NCBI RefSeq assembly: GCF_030159995.1
Contig: NZ_BSNM01000009.1
Span: forward strand, 62,001 to 126,000
DNA: 64,000 nucleotides
From: Litoribrevibacter albus
Lineage (GTDB): Bacteria; Pseudomonadota; Gammaproteobacteria; Pseudomonadales; Litoribrevibacteraceae
Reading direction: 5' to 3'
Of the stretch, positions 54,292 through 62,416 are shown piece after piece. The first letter of the stretch is position 1. Each line of letters begins with the position of its first letter. The notes under the pieces were generated by a model, which was not told the DNA's origin, did no database searches, and worked only from the letters and a program-made list of their open reading frames with translations. Both the position numbers and the translations under genes were made by a program.

Positions 54292-55179
54292 TTATCGAAG
54301 CTGCTCAAGGTGATAGCCTTTGGCTTGTAATTGCTCAAGCAAGCCATCTTTACCAATGAGATGTAACGCGCCAACAAGCACAAATTCGGTCTCAGGGGTG
54401 TCTAACATACGGTAGAGCTGAGGCATCCAGAGGTTATTCCTGTTCACCAACAACGTTTGGTAGACATCGGGGTACTCTTCCACCAGCGGAGTCAAAAGAA
54501 CCTCTTCCAACGAACTTAACTCGCCTTTACGCCATGCCGTTTTAGTAGCGGCCATTAATTGAGGGATCTGATTGATCTCATCAAGCATATGACGAATCAA
54601 AGCATCTTCATTGCCAACTCCCATTTGGGAAATGAAGTCAATTTGTGATTCAACGGTTTCCAACTGACCTATGGGCTTTCCATTTGTTTTGGCTTTTTGG
54701 AAAAAGAAATCATCAACCCCATCTTCGGCCATGCCTAAACGCTGCAGTTCAAGCACCGTAAGAGTGGTTCCAACGAATCCGGGCTTAAAGCCCATCATAT
54801 TTTGAATAGGAATGCCCTGAGCCTGAAGTTTGTCTTCCAAAGCCTGGAAAGTCTCAGCAGACAAGAACTGATTGAGCCGGTGCCCATCTTGATACGCCAT
54901 TTTAGACAAAAAATAGCGCTGCATTTCAGGCGATTTAATCTGATCGATATCCGTTTCAAAGACTAATCGTTTTGACTTTGAATAAGCTAAATCAAATGCC
55001 TCTGGTAAGGGATAATCTGAGCGACTCAAGACATGAATGGTTCCCGCCAAATACAGCGTATTTTCACCATGCGTGACCTTCCAGACTGGTGACGAGGCAA
55101 AGAGAGATGTACTCAAAAGACATCCCAACGCCACCTTAAGTAGCTTTTGCATTATCTTTCGTATCATCCCTGCCATCAT
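54292..55179 (-). CDS. TraB/GumN family protein
   Basis: The 295-residue protein has a signal peptide (VALGCLLSTSLFASS) and the TraB/GumN domain: SPVWKVTHGENTLYLAGTIHVLSRSDYPLPEAF, with the conserved GTIH near residue 43, VFETD, FLSKMAYQDGHRL, QLETVESQIDF and the final FVLVGALHLIGKDGLLEQLQAKGY. The two GxxH motifs are thought to bind metal; animal homologues (Tiki) are proteases. It should be periplasmic or membrane-attached. GAGG precedes a pair of ATG codons at 55179 and 55176. It lies 20 bases after the helicase gene. Confidence 0.93.
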   Translation of the reverse strand: MMAGMIRKIMQKLLKVALGCLLSTSLFASSPVWKVTHGENTLYLAGTIHVLSRSDYPLPEAFDLAYSKSKRLVFETDIDQIKSPEMQRYFLSKMAYQDGHRLNQFLSAETFQALEDKLQAQGIPIQNMMGFKPGFVGTTLTVLELQRLGMAEDGVDDFFFQKAKTNGKPIGQLETVESQIDFISQMGVGNEDALIRHMLDEINQIPQLMAATKTAWRKGELSSLEEVLLTPLVEEYPDVYQTLLVNRNNLWMPQLYRMLDTPETEFVLVGALHLIGKDGLLEQLQAKGYHLEQLR

Positions 55180-55199
55180 TACCTCTACGTCTTATTGAC

Positions 55200-56552
55200 T
55201 CACTTTGCAGACTTCGCTTTCTTAGGCTTGGCTTTTTTAGACTTTGCACCGGCTTTGGCTTTACCGGCACTGGTCTTGGTTTTCTTTTTCTTAACCCCAG
55301 CCGCTTTACCAGATGCCTTCAACTTCTTCGGCCCGTTAAAACTGCCTTTCAGTTCAGGAATAAAACGTCGTTCGAATTTTATTTTCAGATAGCGTTCGAT
55401 AGAGGCCATCAAATTCCATTCATTCGGCATGATCAAAGAGAAAGACTGCCCCTGTGCGCCACCTCGACCGGTACGACCAATGCGATGCATGTATTCATCG
55501 CCTTTACGTGCCATGTCGAAATTCACCACGATATCAACATTCTCAACATCCAAACCACGCGCAGCGAGATCTGTGGCAACCAGTATATTTGAACGACCTT
55601 CTTTAAAAGATTTAAGCGTTCCTTCGCGAACACTTTGCTTCATGTCACTGTGCAATACAGCAGCTCTCTGATTGTGATATCTGAGCTTACCGCACAAATT
55701 ATCGGCTTGGGTTTTGGTATTAACGAAGACAAATGCACGACCAAACGGTTCGTGATCAAACAACCAAAGCAAGAGTTGTAGCTTATGACGCTCATCATCC
55801 GCCGTCAGCATTTGTTGACGAATGTTAGCATTCTGAGCTCGGCGGGCATTAATTGTGAGAATTACAGGATCATTCAACACATCGGCCGCCAGTTTACGGG
55901 TACGCCCGGTGGTCGTTGCAGAAACCATCAAGGTTTGACAGCGACGCGCGTCGTCCTCTTGCTCTTCATTCTGGGTAATAGCTTCATCCACATAGCCAAG
56001 AATGGTCTGAACGTCTTCGGTAAATCCTAAATCACAGAGCTGATCGGATTCATCCAGCACCACCGTTGCTACTTCAATCAAACTTAACGAGCGGGCATCC
56101 AGGTGTTCAATAAGGCGACCAGGTGTTGCAACGACCATATCAGGAAAACGATTCAACGCTTTCTGTTGAACTTTAAAGTCTTCACCACCGACCAAACCAC
56201 ACACAGTCAACTCAGTGTGCTCAAGGAGCTGATCACACACGTCGGTAATCTGTGACGCCAGTTCACGGGTCGGGGCAACAATCAACGCTTGAACACGCTG
56301 ACCCTTCTTAGGTTGTTCCAGCCACTCATAGCTGTTCAGAATCTTTTGGGCCAGAGGCACCAAATACGCCAGAGTTTTACCTGACCCCGTCGACGCAGTA
56401 ATGACCACGTCCTGCTCATCGAGAATGGCTGGAATTGCTCGCTGCTGAACCTCCGTCGGTTCTTGAAGCGCCATGTTTGTTAACGACTCCAGGAGTTCAC
56501 TGGCGAGTTCAAAGTCCGAAAAAGAAGTAGATTCAGTTGATTCAGATTGCAT
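55200..56552 (-). CDS. DEAD-box ATP-dependent RNA helicase with DESD motif
   Basis: The 450-residue helicase has motif I ASTGSGKT (residues 53-60), Ia APTRELAS, Ib TPGRL, motif II DESD (167-170) in place of DEAD, motif III SAT (MVSATT), the Q motif (EPTEVQQRAIP), IV (AFVFVNT), V (TDLAARGLD) and VI (HRIGRTGRGG). The C-terminal 60 residues are Lys/Ala-rich and basic (KKKTKTSAGKAKAGAKSKK), which should bind RNA. It most resembles the SrmB/RhlE-type helicases used in ribosome assembly and RNA decay. The Ser replacement keeps the two catalytic Asp-Glu residues, so activity is expected. Confidence 0.9.
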   Translation of the reverse strand: MQSESTESTSFSDFELASELLESLTNMALQEPTEVQQRAIPAILDEQDVVITASTGSGKTLAYLVPLAQKILNSYEWLEQPKKGQRVQALIVAPTRELASQITDVCDQLLEHTELTVCGLVGGEDFKVQQKALNRFPDMVVATPGRLIEHLDARSLSLIEVATVVLDESDQLCDLGFTEDVQTILGYVDEAITQNEEQEDDARRCQTLMVSATTTGRTRKLAADVLNDPVILTINARRAQNANIRQQMLTADDERHKLQLLLWLFDHEPFGRAFVFVNTKTQADNLCGKLRYHNQRAAVLHSDMKQSVREGTLKSFKEGRSNILVATDLAARGLDVENVDIVVNFDMARKGDEYMHRIGRTGRGGAQGQSFSLIMPNEWNLMASIERYLKIKFERRFIPELKGSFNGPKKLKASGKAAGVKKKKTKTSAGKAKAGAKSKKAKPKKAKSAK

Positions 56553-56733
56553 ACAACACGATTTCCGAGCAAGTAAGAAGGGTTAAGAAAAGAGGCCGCA
56601 CTTTATCACATATGGCAGACCAAAGAGTACCTAAGATTTATTCCTGCCGCAGATAAGCTGAAACCAATAGGCTTATTCATTCCTGAATAGCCTGTTCATT
56701 CTCAAAGACTTGGGCCTGCTTATCATTCGCTTT

Positions 56734-57705
56734 TTAGCCATTGGCTTTTTTGTTCTGAGACATCAAACCATCGGCCCGAGCTAACAACGCTTCAAATTGT
56801 TCATCAGAGTCAGGAATAATCGACAATGCGCCTGAAGAGAAGTCAATTTCGTAGGCATTCCCAGAGTTGGAATTATAGTTCACCACAGACATCTGGAACC
56901 GATCTATAGCTTCCTGAGCCTGCGATGCATTGGTACTGGTCAGCAACGCTACGAACTCATCCCCGCTAAGCCGGGCAACTAAATCAGAGTCTCTAAAACT
57001 GTCTTTCAACAGTTCAGCAAATGCCTTGAGTGCCAAATCGCCCTCAGCACGGCCATACTGGTCATTAATGTGTTTAAACTTGTTTAAATTAAAAAATACG
57101 ATGGATAGCGGAATCTGTTCTCGAACACACACATTGAACGCCTGATGCGCCAGAGCTATGAAACCGCGACGATTAGACAGGCTTGTCAGTTCACAGGAAG
57201 TCGCTAAATGAAGTGTCGATAGCTCCCGTTCAACCATCGTTGCCATATCGTTTAAGGATTCCAAATCATGATCAGTAAAACGTCTGGGAAGCTGATCCAT
57301 CAAACACAGAGTACCCAAACAGGTGCCATTGGAATGAAACAAGGGGTAGCCGGCATAAAACCGCACACTTGGAAAATCGGTAACAAGCGGGTTTTGTATA
57401 AAACCCGGATCTTCAAGCGCGTTTTCCACCACTAAAGGTGCTCCATCGAACACGACACGTGAACAAAAGGAGGAATCACGAACAGATTCTTCCAGAACCA
57501 TACCCTGACGGGATTTAAACCATTGACGTTCATCGTCCATTAAACTGACTAACGCAATCGGCACGTTAAACAGCTTTGTACACAACCGGGTGTATCGATC
57601 AAAACGCTCTTCTGGCTCAGTATCAAGAATGTTCAATGACCTGAGAGTAGTTAGCCGAGTCCTTTCATTCTCTGGTTTCGGATATCCCTGCATTTTTTTG
57701 CCCAT
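56734..57705 (-). CDS. GAF-GGDEF protein with SGDEF active site
   Basis: The 323-residue protein has an N-terminal GAF domain (residues 15-160: ERTRLTTLRSLNILDTEPEERFDRYTRL, ALVSLMDDERQWFKSRQG, SSFCSRVV) and a C-terminal GGDEF domain. The active-site motif is SGDEF near residue 255, with an RxxD inhibitory site (RDSD) five residues before. LTSLSNRRGF opens the domain. The first glycine of GGDEF is serine; a number of active cyclases tolerate this, so function is likely but not sure. There is no membrane segment. Confidence 0.9.
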   Translation of the reverse strand: MGKKMQGYPKPENERTRLTTLRSLNILDTEPEERFDRYTRLCTKLFNVPIALVSLMDDERQWFKSRQGMVLEESVRDSSFCSRVVFDGAPLVVENALEDPGFIQNPLVTDFPSVRFYAGYPLFHSNGTCLGTLCLMDQLPRRFTDHDLESLNDMATMVERELSTLHLATSCELTSLSNRRGFIALAHQAFNVCVREQIPLSIVFFNLNKFKHINDQYGRAEGDLALKAFAELLKDSFRDSDLVARLSGDEFVALLTSTNASQAQEAIDRFQMSVVNYNSNSGNAYEIDFSSGALSIIPDSDEQFEALLARADGLMSQNKKANG

Positions 57706-57854
57706 CTATTTTTATTATCTATTCAGTGTAGCAGTGCAAAATCATGTGGGAGAGCTAAAAAGTTCCCCATTCTTAGCGCCAACTAAATTAATTTTTTTTA
57801 ACTTTTTCTCAATCTTGTGGTTATCCATTGCGTCATAGACTGGGTTCATAGATT

Positions 57855-58005
57855 AATTGGACAGGAGACGCGATGGAGAAATAGTTATTGTTATCCCCCC
57901 TATTAATTGCTAAGTGCTTATTGAGAACTAAGGTTATTAGTTCGAAGGAAGTTTTAAGTCGTAGTGTTTCTTCCTTCAGGTCACCCAATGATGGTGGCCT
58001 TTTTT
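57855..58005 (+). ncRNA. Candidate small RNA
   Basis: A plus-strand terminator at 57978-58005 has no gene upstream of it. The region before it has four GGA triplets (in TTGGACAGGAGACGCGATGG and GAAGGAAG), the binding motif of CsrA/RsmA, and ends in two successive hairpins. Possible promoter elements are TTGCGT (57829-57834) and TAGATT (57850-57855). An AGGAG-ATG-GAG-AAA-TAG sequence (57864-57884) may be a three-codon leader frame or just chance. The start point is uncertain and expression is unproven. Confidence 0.35.
57978..58005 (+). terminator. Orphan plus-strand terminator
   Basis: AGGTCACC pairs with GGTGGCCT (one T-G pair) over CAATGAT, then T runs. Both flanking genes are on the minus strand, so it ends no known coding transcript. 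Confidence 0.7.
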
Positions 58006-58022
58006 GTATGGGCATTTGGTTC

Positions 58023-58076
58023 GTTCTAACTAACGATGTTGTTCTAACTAGCAATGTTGTTCTAACTAACGATGTC
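58023..58076. repeat. Three-copy 18-bp tandem repeat
   Basis: GTTCTAACTAACGATGTT, GTTCTAACTAGCAATGTT and GTTCTAACTAACGATGTC are consecutive and nearly identical. They lie downstream of the DUF2878 gene. Confidence 0.8.
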
Positions 58077-58118
58077 CTTCTCTCAACACCTCATCACATT
58101 CGTTCATCTCTTCATTCA

Positions 58119-58787
58119 TTAAGAATCGAATGCAATCAGGAATTTACGACATAGGTGAGTGATCCAGAACCACAAGACCATCATCAGGCCCAGATCAGAA
58201 TTTGAGAATTCGATGGCACCACACGCCCTACCCGCGACATAAGCCAAAGGCCCGCCAAGAGTTAACACGGCATAGGCCAGTAGAGGTCTGGTGAACATCC
58301 AATACAAGGAGCGTGTAATTGTGGTGGCAAACGCAGCCCACAGCACCAGCAACCAGTCAGGTGCAAAACTGCCTTTGATGGTTTCCAGATATTCAGCGAA
58401 ACTAAAACTGCCAACCCACTCAGGGGAAGGATGCCCGGGAAAACTGTAGACGCCCAACTGTAAGAATAAGGTATCCGCCAATACTCCTATCAGAAAGACC
58501 ATAATCATCACATTAAAGTCTCGAGTACAGTTAGTGCTGCTTTGGAAGTAATGCCCCAAAATCGCAAATAACGGAACCATCATCAACGGCCAGATTTGAT
58601 AGATAGCCATAAACCAACAGGCTTGAAACAGCAACGCATTAATCAATACGTCTTTGGCTCGGCTACTGATTCTCGTACGATATCGAGCGTCAATGGATCT
58701 CATGAAGCGCCTCGTAAACACAGATAAAGGTTTAAAAAACCTTAATCTAAAGTTAGACGCCTTTGCTTTTCGATCCAACCCTTTCAA
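58119..58787 (-). CDS. DUF2878 family membrane protein
   Basis: The protein is up to 222 residues. Residues 50-215 form five or six membrane helices with the DUF2878 features: INALLFQACWFMAIY, the ADTLFLQLGVYSFPG segment, PDWLLVLWAAFATTI, and LGGPLAYVAGRACGAIEF. The function of the family is unknown, but in many gammaproteobacteria it sits among RpoE/ChrR-controlled photo-oxidative stress genes such as photolyase, as here. The first 28 or more residues are basic and atypical; translation may start at the internal ATG at 58703 or later. It lies 138 bases after phrB on the same strand. Confidence 0.82.
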   Translation of the reverse strand: MKGLDRKAKASNFRLRFFKPLSVFTRRFMRSIDARYRTRISSRAKDVLINALLFQACWFMAIYQIWPLMMVPLFAILGHYFQSSTNCTRDFNVMIMVFLIGVLADTLFLQLGVYSFPGHPSPEWVGSFSFAEYLETIKGSFAPDWLLVLWAAFATTITRSLYWMFTRPLLAYAVLTLGGPLAYVAGRACGAIEFSNSDLGLMMVLWFWITHLCRKFLIAFDS

Positions 58788-58925
58788 CCGGTACAGAGCT
58801 TCTCAGACGCTGGAACGATCTCACACCTCAAAGAATATCTCACCCCAAAACTGTCTTATCCCTTAAAACAAACTCATCTCATAGAGCAGTCTAACCTTCA
58901 GAACTGTCCTACATTTTTATCTACT

Positions 58926-60326
58926 TCACCCTATGGTCTCGCCCTTAAACCAGGCCTTGGTCTGTTCTGTGGCAAGTTTGTGATCCACCATAGGCTCGGG
59001 ATAGCCCACGGCTGCTCGCTGTTGCGAGGTAGGAGCATGAATGGATTTTCCGGTAATCCCTGCTAATTCTGGCAGGTATTTACGAATAAAAGTGCCTTCA
59101 GGATCGAAGCGCTCTGACTGGCGGGTTGGGTTAAAAATCCGAAAATACGGCGCAGCATCGACACCCGTCGAAGCACTCCACTGCCAACCACCATTGTTAG
59201 AAGCCAGATCTCCATCCACCAGTTTGGACATAAAATATTGTTCGCCCCATCGCCAGTCGATGAACAGATCTTTGGTGAGGAACATTGCCACTATCATCCG
59301 TAGCCGGTTATGCATCCACCCGGTTTGATTGAGCTGCCGCATGGCTGCATCCACAATGGGGAAGCCGGTCGTTCCCTCACACCATCGTTTAAAGCTGGCA
59401 TTGTCTTTTCGCCAAGGCAAGGCTTCCGTCTCTTGCTTAAAGGCTTTGTGTTTAGACAGATCAGGATGGAAAAACATCAAATGCCGATAAAAATCCCGCC
59501 AGATCAGTTCGTTGATCCAACTTGTCAGCCCTGGATTCCCATCGTCTAATTGACCGTCAGACGCATTCAATGCCACCTGTATGCATTGCCGAGTAGACAA
59601 CACACCGATGGCAAGATAGGGCGACAAGCCACTGGTGCCATTAATCGACGGGAAGTCTCGATCCCGGTTGTACAGCAATCCATTGTCATCAACAAAGTCA
59701 TTCAATAATTGATGTGCCGCTGCTTCACCGACCGGCCAGGAGTGAACGTGCTTGTGAGTTACGTGCCTCAAGAGCTCAAGATCAGACGAAATATTCATGG
59801 TCTCTTGCGCTGCCGGTAAAGGGGCGATGGGACGAGCCATAGAATAGAAGTGCTCAAAGTAGCTGCGTTTAAAGGCTGTAAATACCTTAAAACATTCGCC
59901 TTGTTTATTGATGATGGTTCCCGGGGCAATCGCACATTGATCATCATAACCGTGACAACTCACGCCCTCGTCGGCAAGACATTGCGAGACTCGCGCCTCC
60001 AGACCACGCTCATTCCATTCGTATTGTTTATTGAAGAATAGCGCCTTCACACCCTTGGATCGAATAAAGGTTTTCAGTTCATCCGCTGTGTTGCCGAAGG
60101 TAGACGTTTTCAGAATGATTAGAGGCACATTTAACGCAGCCAATGCATGAGAGAGAGTCTCAAGATGATCCAGAATCAAGCTACGCTGTGCAGGTGAAAT
60201 ATGGTGTTTATCCCATTCCCACTCCGATAGGCAATAGACCGCAATTGTTGGACCCGACTCCATTGCAGATTTTAGCGCAGGGTTATCATAAATTCGTAAG
60301 TCCCGTTTAAACCAGACAACATTCAT
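58926..60326 (-). CDS. phrB: Deoxyribodipyrimidine photolyase
   Basis: The 466-residue class I photolyase uses blue light to split cyclobutane pyrimidine dimers. The N-terminal antenna domain starts VVWFKRDLRIYDNPAL. The FAD domain holds the hallmarks: WINELIWRDFYRHLMFFHP, GFPIVDAAMRQLNQTGWMHNRLRMIVAMFLTKDL in part, and GDLASNNGGWQWSASTG near residue 370. Length and motifs fit E. coli PhrB. It lies between the FAD oxidoreductase and DUF2878 genes on one strand, which suggests a light/oxidative stress unit. Confidence 0.95.
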   Translation of the reverse strand: MNVVWFKRDLRIYDNPALKSAMESGPTIAVYCLSEWEWDKHHISPAQRSLILDHLETLSHALAALNVPLIILKTSTFGNTADELKTFIRSKGVKALFFNKQYEWNERGLEARVSQCLADEGVSCHGYDDQCAIAPGTIINKQGECFKVFTAFKRSYFEHFYSMARPIAPLPAAQETMNISSDLELLRHVTHKHVHSWPVGEAAAHQLLNDFVDDNGLLYNRDRDFPSINGTSGLSPYLAIGVLSTRQCIQVALNASDGQLDDGNPGLTSWINELIWRDFYRHLMFFHPDLSKHKAFKQETEALPWRKDNASFKRWCEGTTGFPIVDAAMRQLNQTGWMHNRLRMIVAMFLTKDLFIDWRWGEQYFMSKLVDGDLASNNGGWQWSASTGVDAAPYFRIFNPTRQSERFDPEGTFIRKYLPELAGITGKSIHAPTSQQRAAVGYPEPMVDHKLATEQTKAWFKGETIG

Positions 60327-60438
60327 TCTTGTTCACTCTTACCTTTCTCAACCATCGTATGTCGTGCTTACTTGTTACACGACAAACTAACGGTTTCAAT
60401 TACCTAACACAGTTAAATTCTTTGCAGCAGTAAACCCG

Positions 60439-61512
60439 TCACATCGTTAAAGCAGGCTCATCAGTCAACATTTCCACCATTGCTTCCGCCAAAGACAAAC
60501 CACTTTGATAAGCAGCCTCAACCCCATCAATCCCCTCTCTGATACCCAGGTAGTCACCACATAGGCAAAGATTTTCATGAGGCCCCTGGTGATGACTGCC
60601 CGTTACTTCGCCTGACCGGCTTAGTACATTGCCAGAGGGTAAGGAATACAACCATCGATGCGTGTATTGAAACCGGAACTGGCATTCATTGCTGTCACCT
60701 TCCAAACCAAACTCTCTTAACAGCGCCGCCCATAACTCAGAAGCAATTTCGTTCTTATCTAGCTCAAGACGATGATTCGTCCATTCGGGCTGTGCTTCAA
60801 GTTTCACTAATACGCATCGCTCTTCCTGCTCCTCATCGTTACACAGAGATTCTGTGCGACCGGGTTTCGCAGATTCCACCGAAAGACGCTTGATCTCTGA
60901 GCAGTTTAGATTGAGTAACGGTCCCGCTACCTGCAAGCCAATATGTTCATAGACAGAATATGGCACGAGATAAACAGACACCCATTGAGGTTGAGAGGAG
61001 ACAAACTCTAATGCCGCTTGATACGGATGTGACGGAGGAATCAGTGCCCTCGCTTGTTCAGGTGGCGTGGCTAATACCAGAAAGAGACTTTCGCTAAACA
61101 CTTGCGGACTCCCGTGCTCGTCCTCCACAAAGGTTAACCAACGACCATTGCGTCGTTTAATGTCCGACACTTTGACCCCACACTCCAACCTGACGCTTTC
61201 AGCCAAAGCCCGGGTTAAGGAAGAACTGCGAACGTTAGGCACATAGTGACGACGAGTCATTCCCTGCATTGAACTGCATTTATCCTCGATGAAGGATACA
61301 AAACGCTCGGACGAGGCATAAAAGCTACTGGCCCCCAAATCAAAGCTCAATACACCGTGTTCATCCAGATTGATTCGTTTGGAAGAAAGCCGACCGCCTG
61401 TTCCCCGGGCTTTCTCCAGACACAGAACCTCAATGCCCTGTTCAGCTATCGAATTTGCGGCCGCTAAACCTGACATACCTGCGCCAATTACTACGACTTG
61501 AGCTCGATGCAT
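60439..61512 (-). CDS. FAD/NAD(P)-dependent oxidoreductase of the photolyase cluster
   Basis: The 357-residue protein has the dinucleotide-binding motif VVIGAGMSGLAAANSIAEQG at the N-terminus, an acidic residue closing the second strand (CLEKARGTGGRLSSKR), and the C-terminal FAD segment CGDYLGIREGIDGVEAAYQSG. It is of the renalase/amine-oxidase-like type found beside photolyase and ChrR genes in many proteobacteria; the substrate is unknown. AGGAGG precedes the ATG at ideal spacing. Upstream, TGATCC-N18-TAAGAA (61566-61595) looks like a promoter for an RpoE/ChrR-type ECF sigma factor, whose gene starts 225 bases beyond. Confidence 0.85.
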   Translation of the reverse strand: MHRAQVVVIGAGMSGLAAANSIAEQGIEVLCLEKARGTGGRLSSKRINLDEHGVLSFDLGASSFYASSERFVSFIEDKCSSMQGMTRRHYVPNVRSSSLTRALAESVRLECGVKVSDIKRRNGRWLTFVEDEHGSPQVFSESLFLVLATPPEQARALIPPSHPYQAALEFVSSQPQWVSVYLVPYSVYEHIGLQVAGPLLNLNCSEIKRLSVESAKPGRTESLCNDEEQEERCVLVKLEAQPEWTNHRLELDKNEIASELWAALLREFGLEGDSNECQFRFQYTHRWLYSLPSGNVLSRSGEVTGSHHQGPHENLCLCGDYLGIREGIDGVEAAYQSGLSLAEAMVEMLTDEPALTM

Positions 61513-61565
61513 AACCCCTCCTATCGAGATAACACACGTTATAGTAAGAAAACTTATGTGTTAAA

Positions 61566-61595
61566 TTCTTACGAAGCCAGAAGGCTTATGGATCA
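61566..61595 (-). promoter_or_regulatory. Candidate RpoE/ChrR-type ECF promoter
   Basis: Read on the minus strand, TGATCC and TAAGAA are separated by exactly 18 bases. This resembles the -35 TGATCC and -10 TAAG-type elements known for RpoE of Rhodobacter sphaeroides. Transcription would start about 45 bases before the oxidoreductase start codon. Confidence 0.6.
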
Positions 61596-61678
61596 CTCCT
61601 TATAAAATCGCGCTAAATAAACAATTGAACTTTACTCATATCCATAGAATCACTAGATTAGATTCAACACTGATGCTA

Positions 61679-61758
61679 TTTGTAGCTATCTAAATTTGTA
61701 GCTATCTAAATTTGTAGTTATGTAAGTTTGTAGCTAAGTAAGTTAGTAGCTAAGTAAG
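61679..61758 (+). repeat. Five-copy 16-bp tandem repeat upstream of the ECF sigma gene
   Basis: Two identical copies TTTGTAGCTATCTAAA are followed by TTTGTAGTTATGTAAG, TTTGTAGCTAAGTAAG and TTAGTAGCTAAGTAAG, then a decayed sixth. GTAG recurs every 16 bases. The array ends 61 bases before the sigma start codon. Confidence 0.9.
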
Positions 61759-61819
61759 TTATACCTAGGTTAGTGATGGTCTTAGTACCCATATCAGGAC
61801 AGGAAGGTAAGGGCTGGAA

Positions 61820-62416
61820 GTGACAACTACGGATCAAAAAGACCCGACACAGCTTAACGAATTGATCCTGAGAATTGCTCAGCATCAAGACAGACAAGCG
61901 TTCTTAGAACTCTTCGATACCATTGCCTCACGATTAAAAGCCTACGCCATGCGTTGCGGCGCAAGCGATGTTGAGGCCGAAGAAATCGTTCAGGAAAGCC
62001 TTCTGACCGTTTGGCGGAAAGCCCATCAGTTCAACCCCCAAACAGCCTCTGCAACCACTTGGCTTTTCACCATTGTCCGAAACAAGCGGATCGATATGGC
62101 CAGGAAGGGAAAATATGAGCAAGTACTGTCAGAGGATCTCTACCCCGAACCTACAACCGTTGATCTGGAAACCGATGTTGAAAGAGATCTGAACGGACAA
62201 ATCGTTCGTACCCTTATTACCGCTCTACCAGATGAACAACGTCAAATTGTTTATATGGTGTATTTCGAAGGAAAAACCCACTCTGAGATCTCGAATGAGT
62301 TAGATCTCCCGTTGGGTACGATTAAATCCAGACTGCGCCTGGCAATGAAAAAATTAGACGCGCTAGTACAAGAGCAGATGACATGGCTAATTATCATCCT
62401 AATGACGAACTTTTAA
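61820..62416 (+). CDS. rpoE: ECF sigma factor, RpoE/ChrR type
   Basis: The 198-residue protein has sigma region 2 (LKAYAMRCGASDVEAEEIVQESLLTVWRKAHQFN and TWLFTIVRNKRIDM) and region 4 (LPDEQRQIVYMVYFEGKTHSEISNEL-type helix-turn-helix, LPLGTIKSRLRLAMKKL). The adjacent ChrR-type gene places it in the ECF group that answers singlet oxygen and light stress in R. sphaeroides and marine gammaproteobacteria. I accept the GTG at 61820, which has AAGGG and GGAAG sequences before it. The end overlaps the anti-sigma gene by 34 bases, so the two are coupled. Symbol given by analogy. Confidence 0.92.
   Translation: MTTTDQKDPTQLNELILRIAQHQDRQAFLELFDTIASRLKAYAMRCGASDVEAEEIVQESLLTVWRKAHQFNPQTASATTWLFTIVRNKRIDMARKGKYEQVLSEDLYPEPTTVDLETDVERDLNGQIVRTLITALPDEQRQIVYMVYFEGKTHSEISNELDLPLGTIKSRLRLAMKKLDALVQEQMTWLIIILMTNF

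Larger units (their letters stand above)
57706..58118. other. 413-base intergenic region with candidate RNA gene and repeats
   Basis: This gap lies between the GGDEF start and the stop of the DUF2878 gene, both on the minus strand. It carries a plus-strand terminator (57978-58005), a hairpin just before it (GAAGGAAG 57944-57951 with CTTCCTTC 57970-57977), a candidate RNA transcript from about 57860, and an 18-bp tandem repeat (58023-58076). Confidence 0.5.
61513..61819. other. Divergent region between the FAD oxidoreductase and the ECF sigma gene
   Basis: This 307-base gap carries the candidate ECF promoter for the minus strand and a five-copy 16-bp repeat (61679-61758) on the sigma-gene side. 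No coding frame is supported. I did not find an equivalent TGATCC-N18-TAAGAA element facing the sigma gene. Confidence 0.5.

Noticed and set aside
57888-58154. Plus-strand frame of 88 residues next to the candidate small RNA
   Set aside because: It runs through the terminator and the 18-bp repeat array, has no ribosome binding site, and overlaps the end of the DUF2878 gene.
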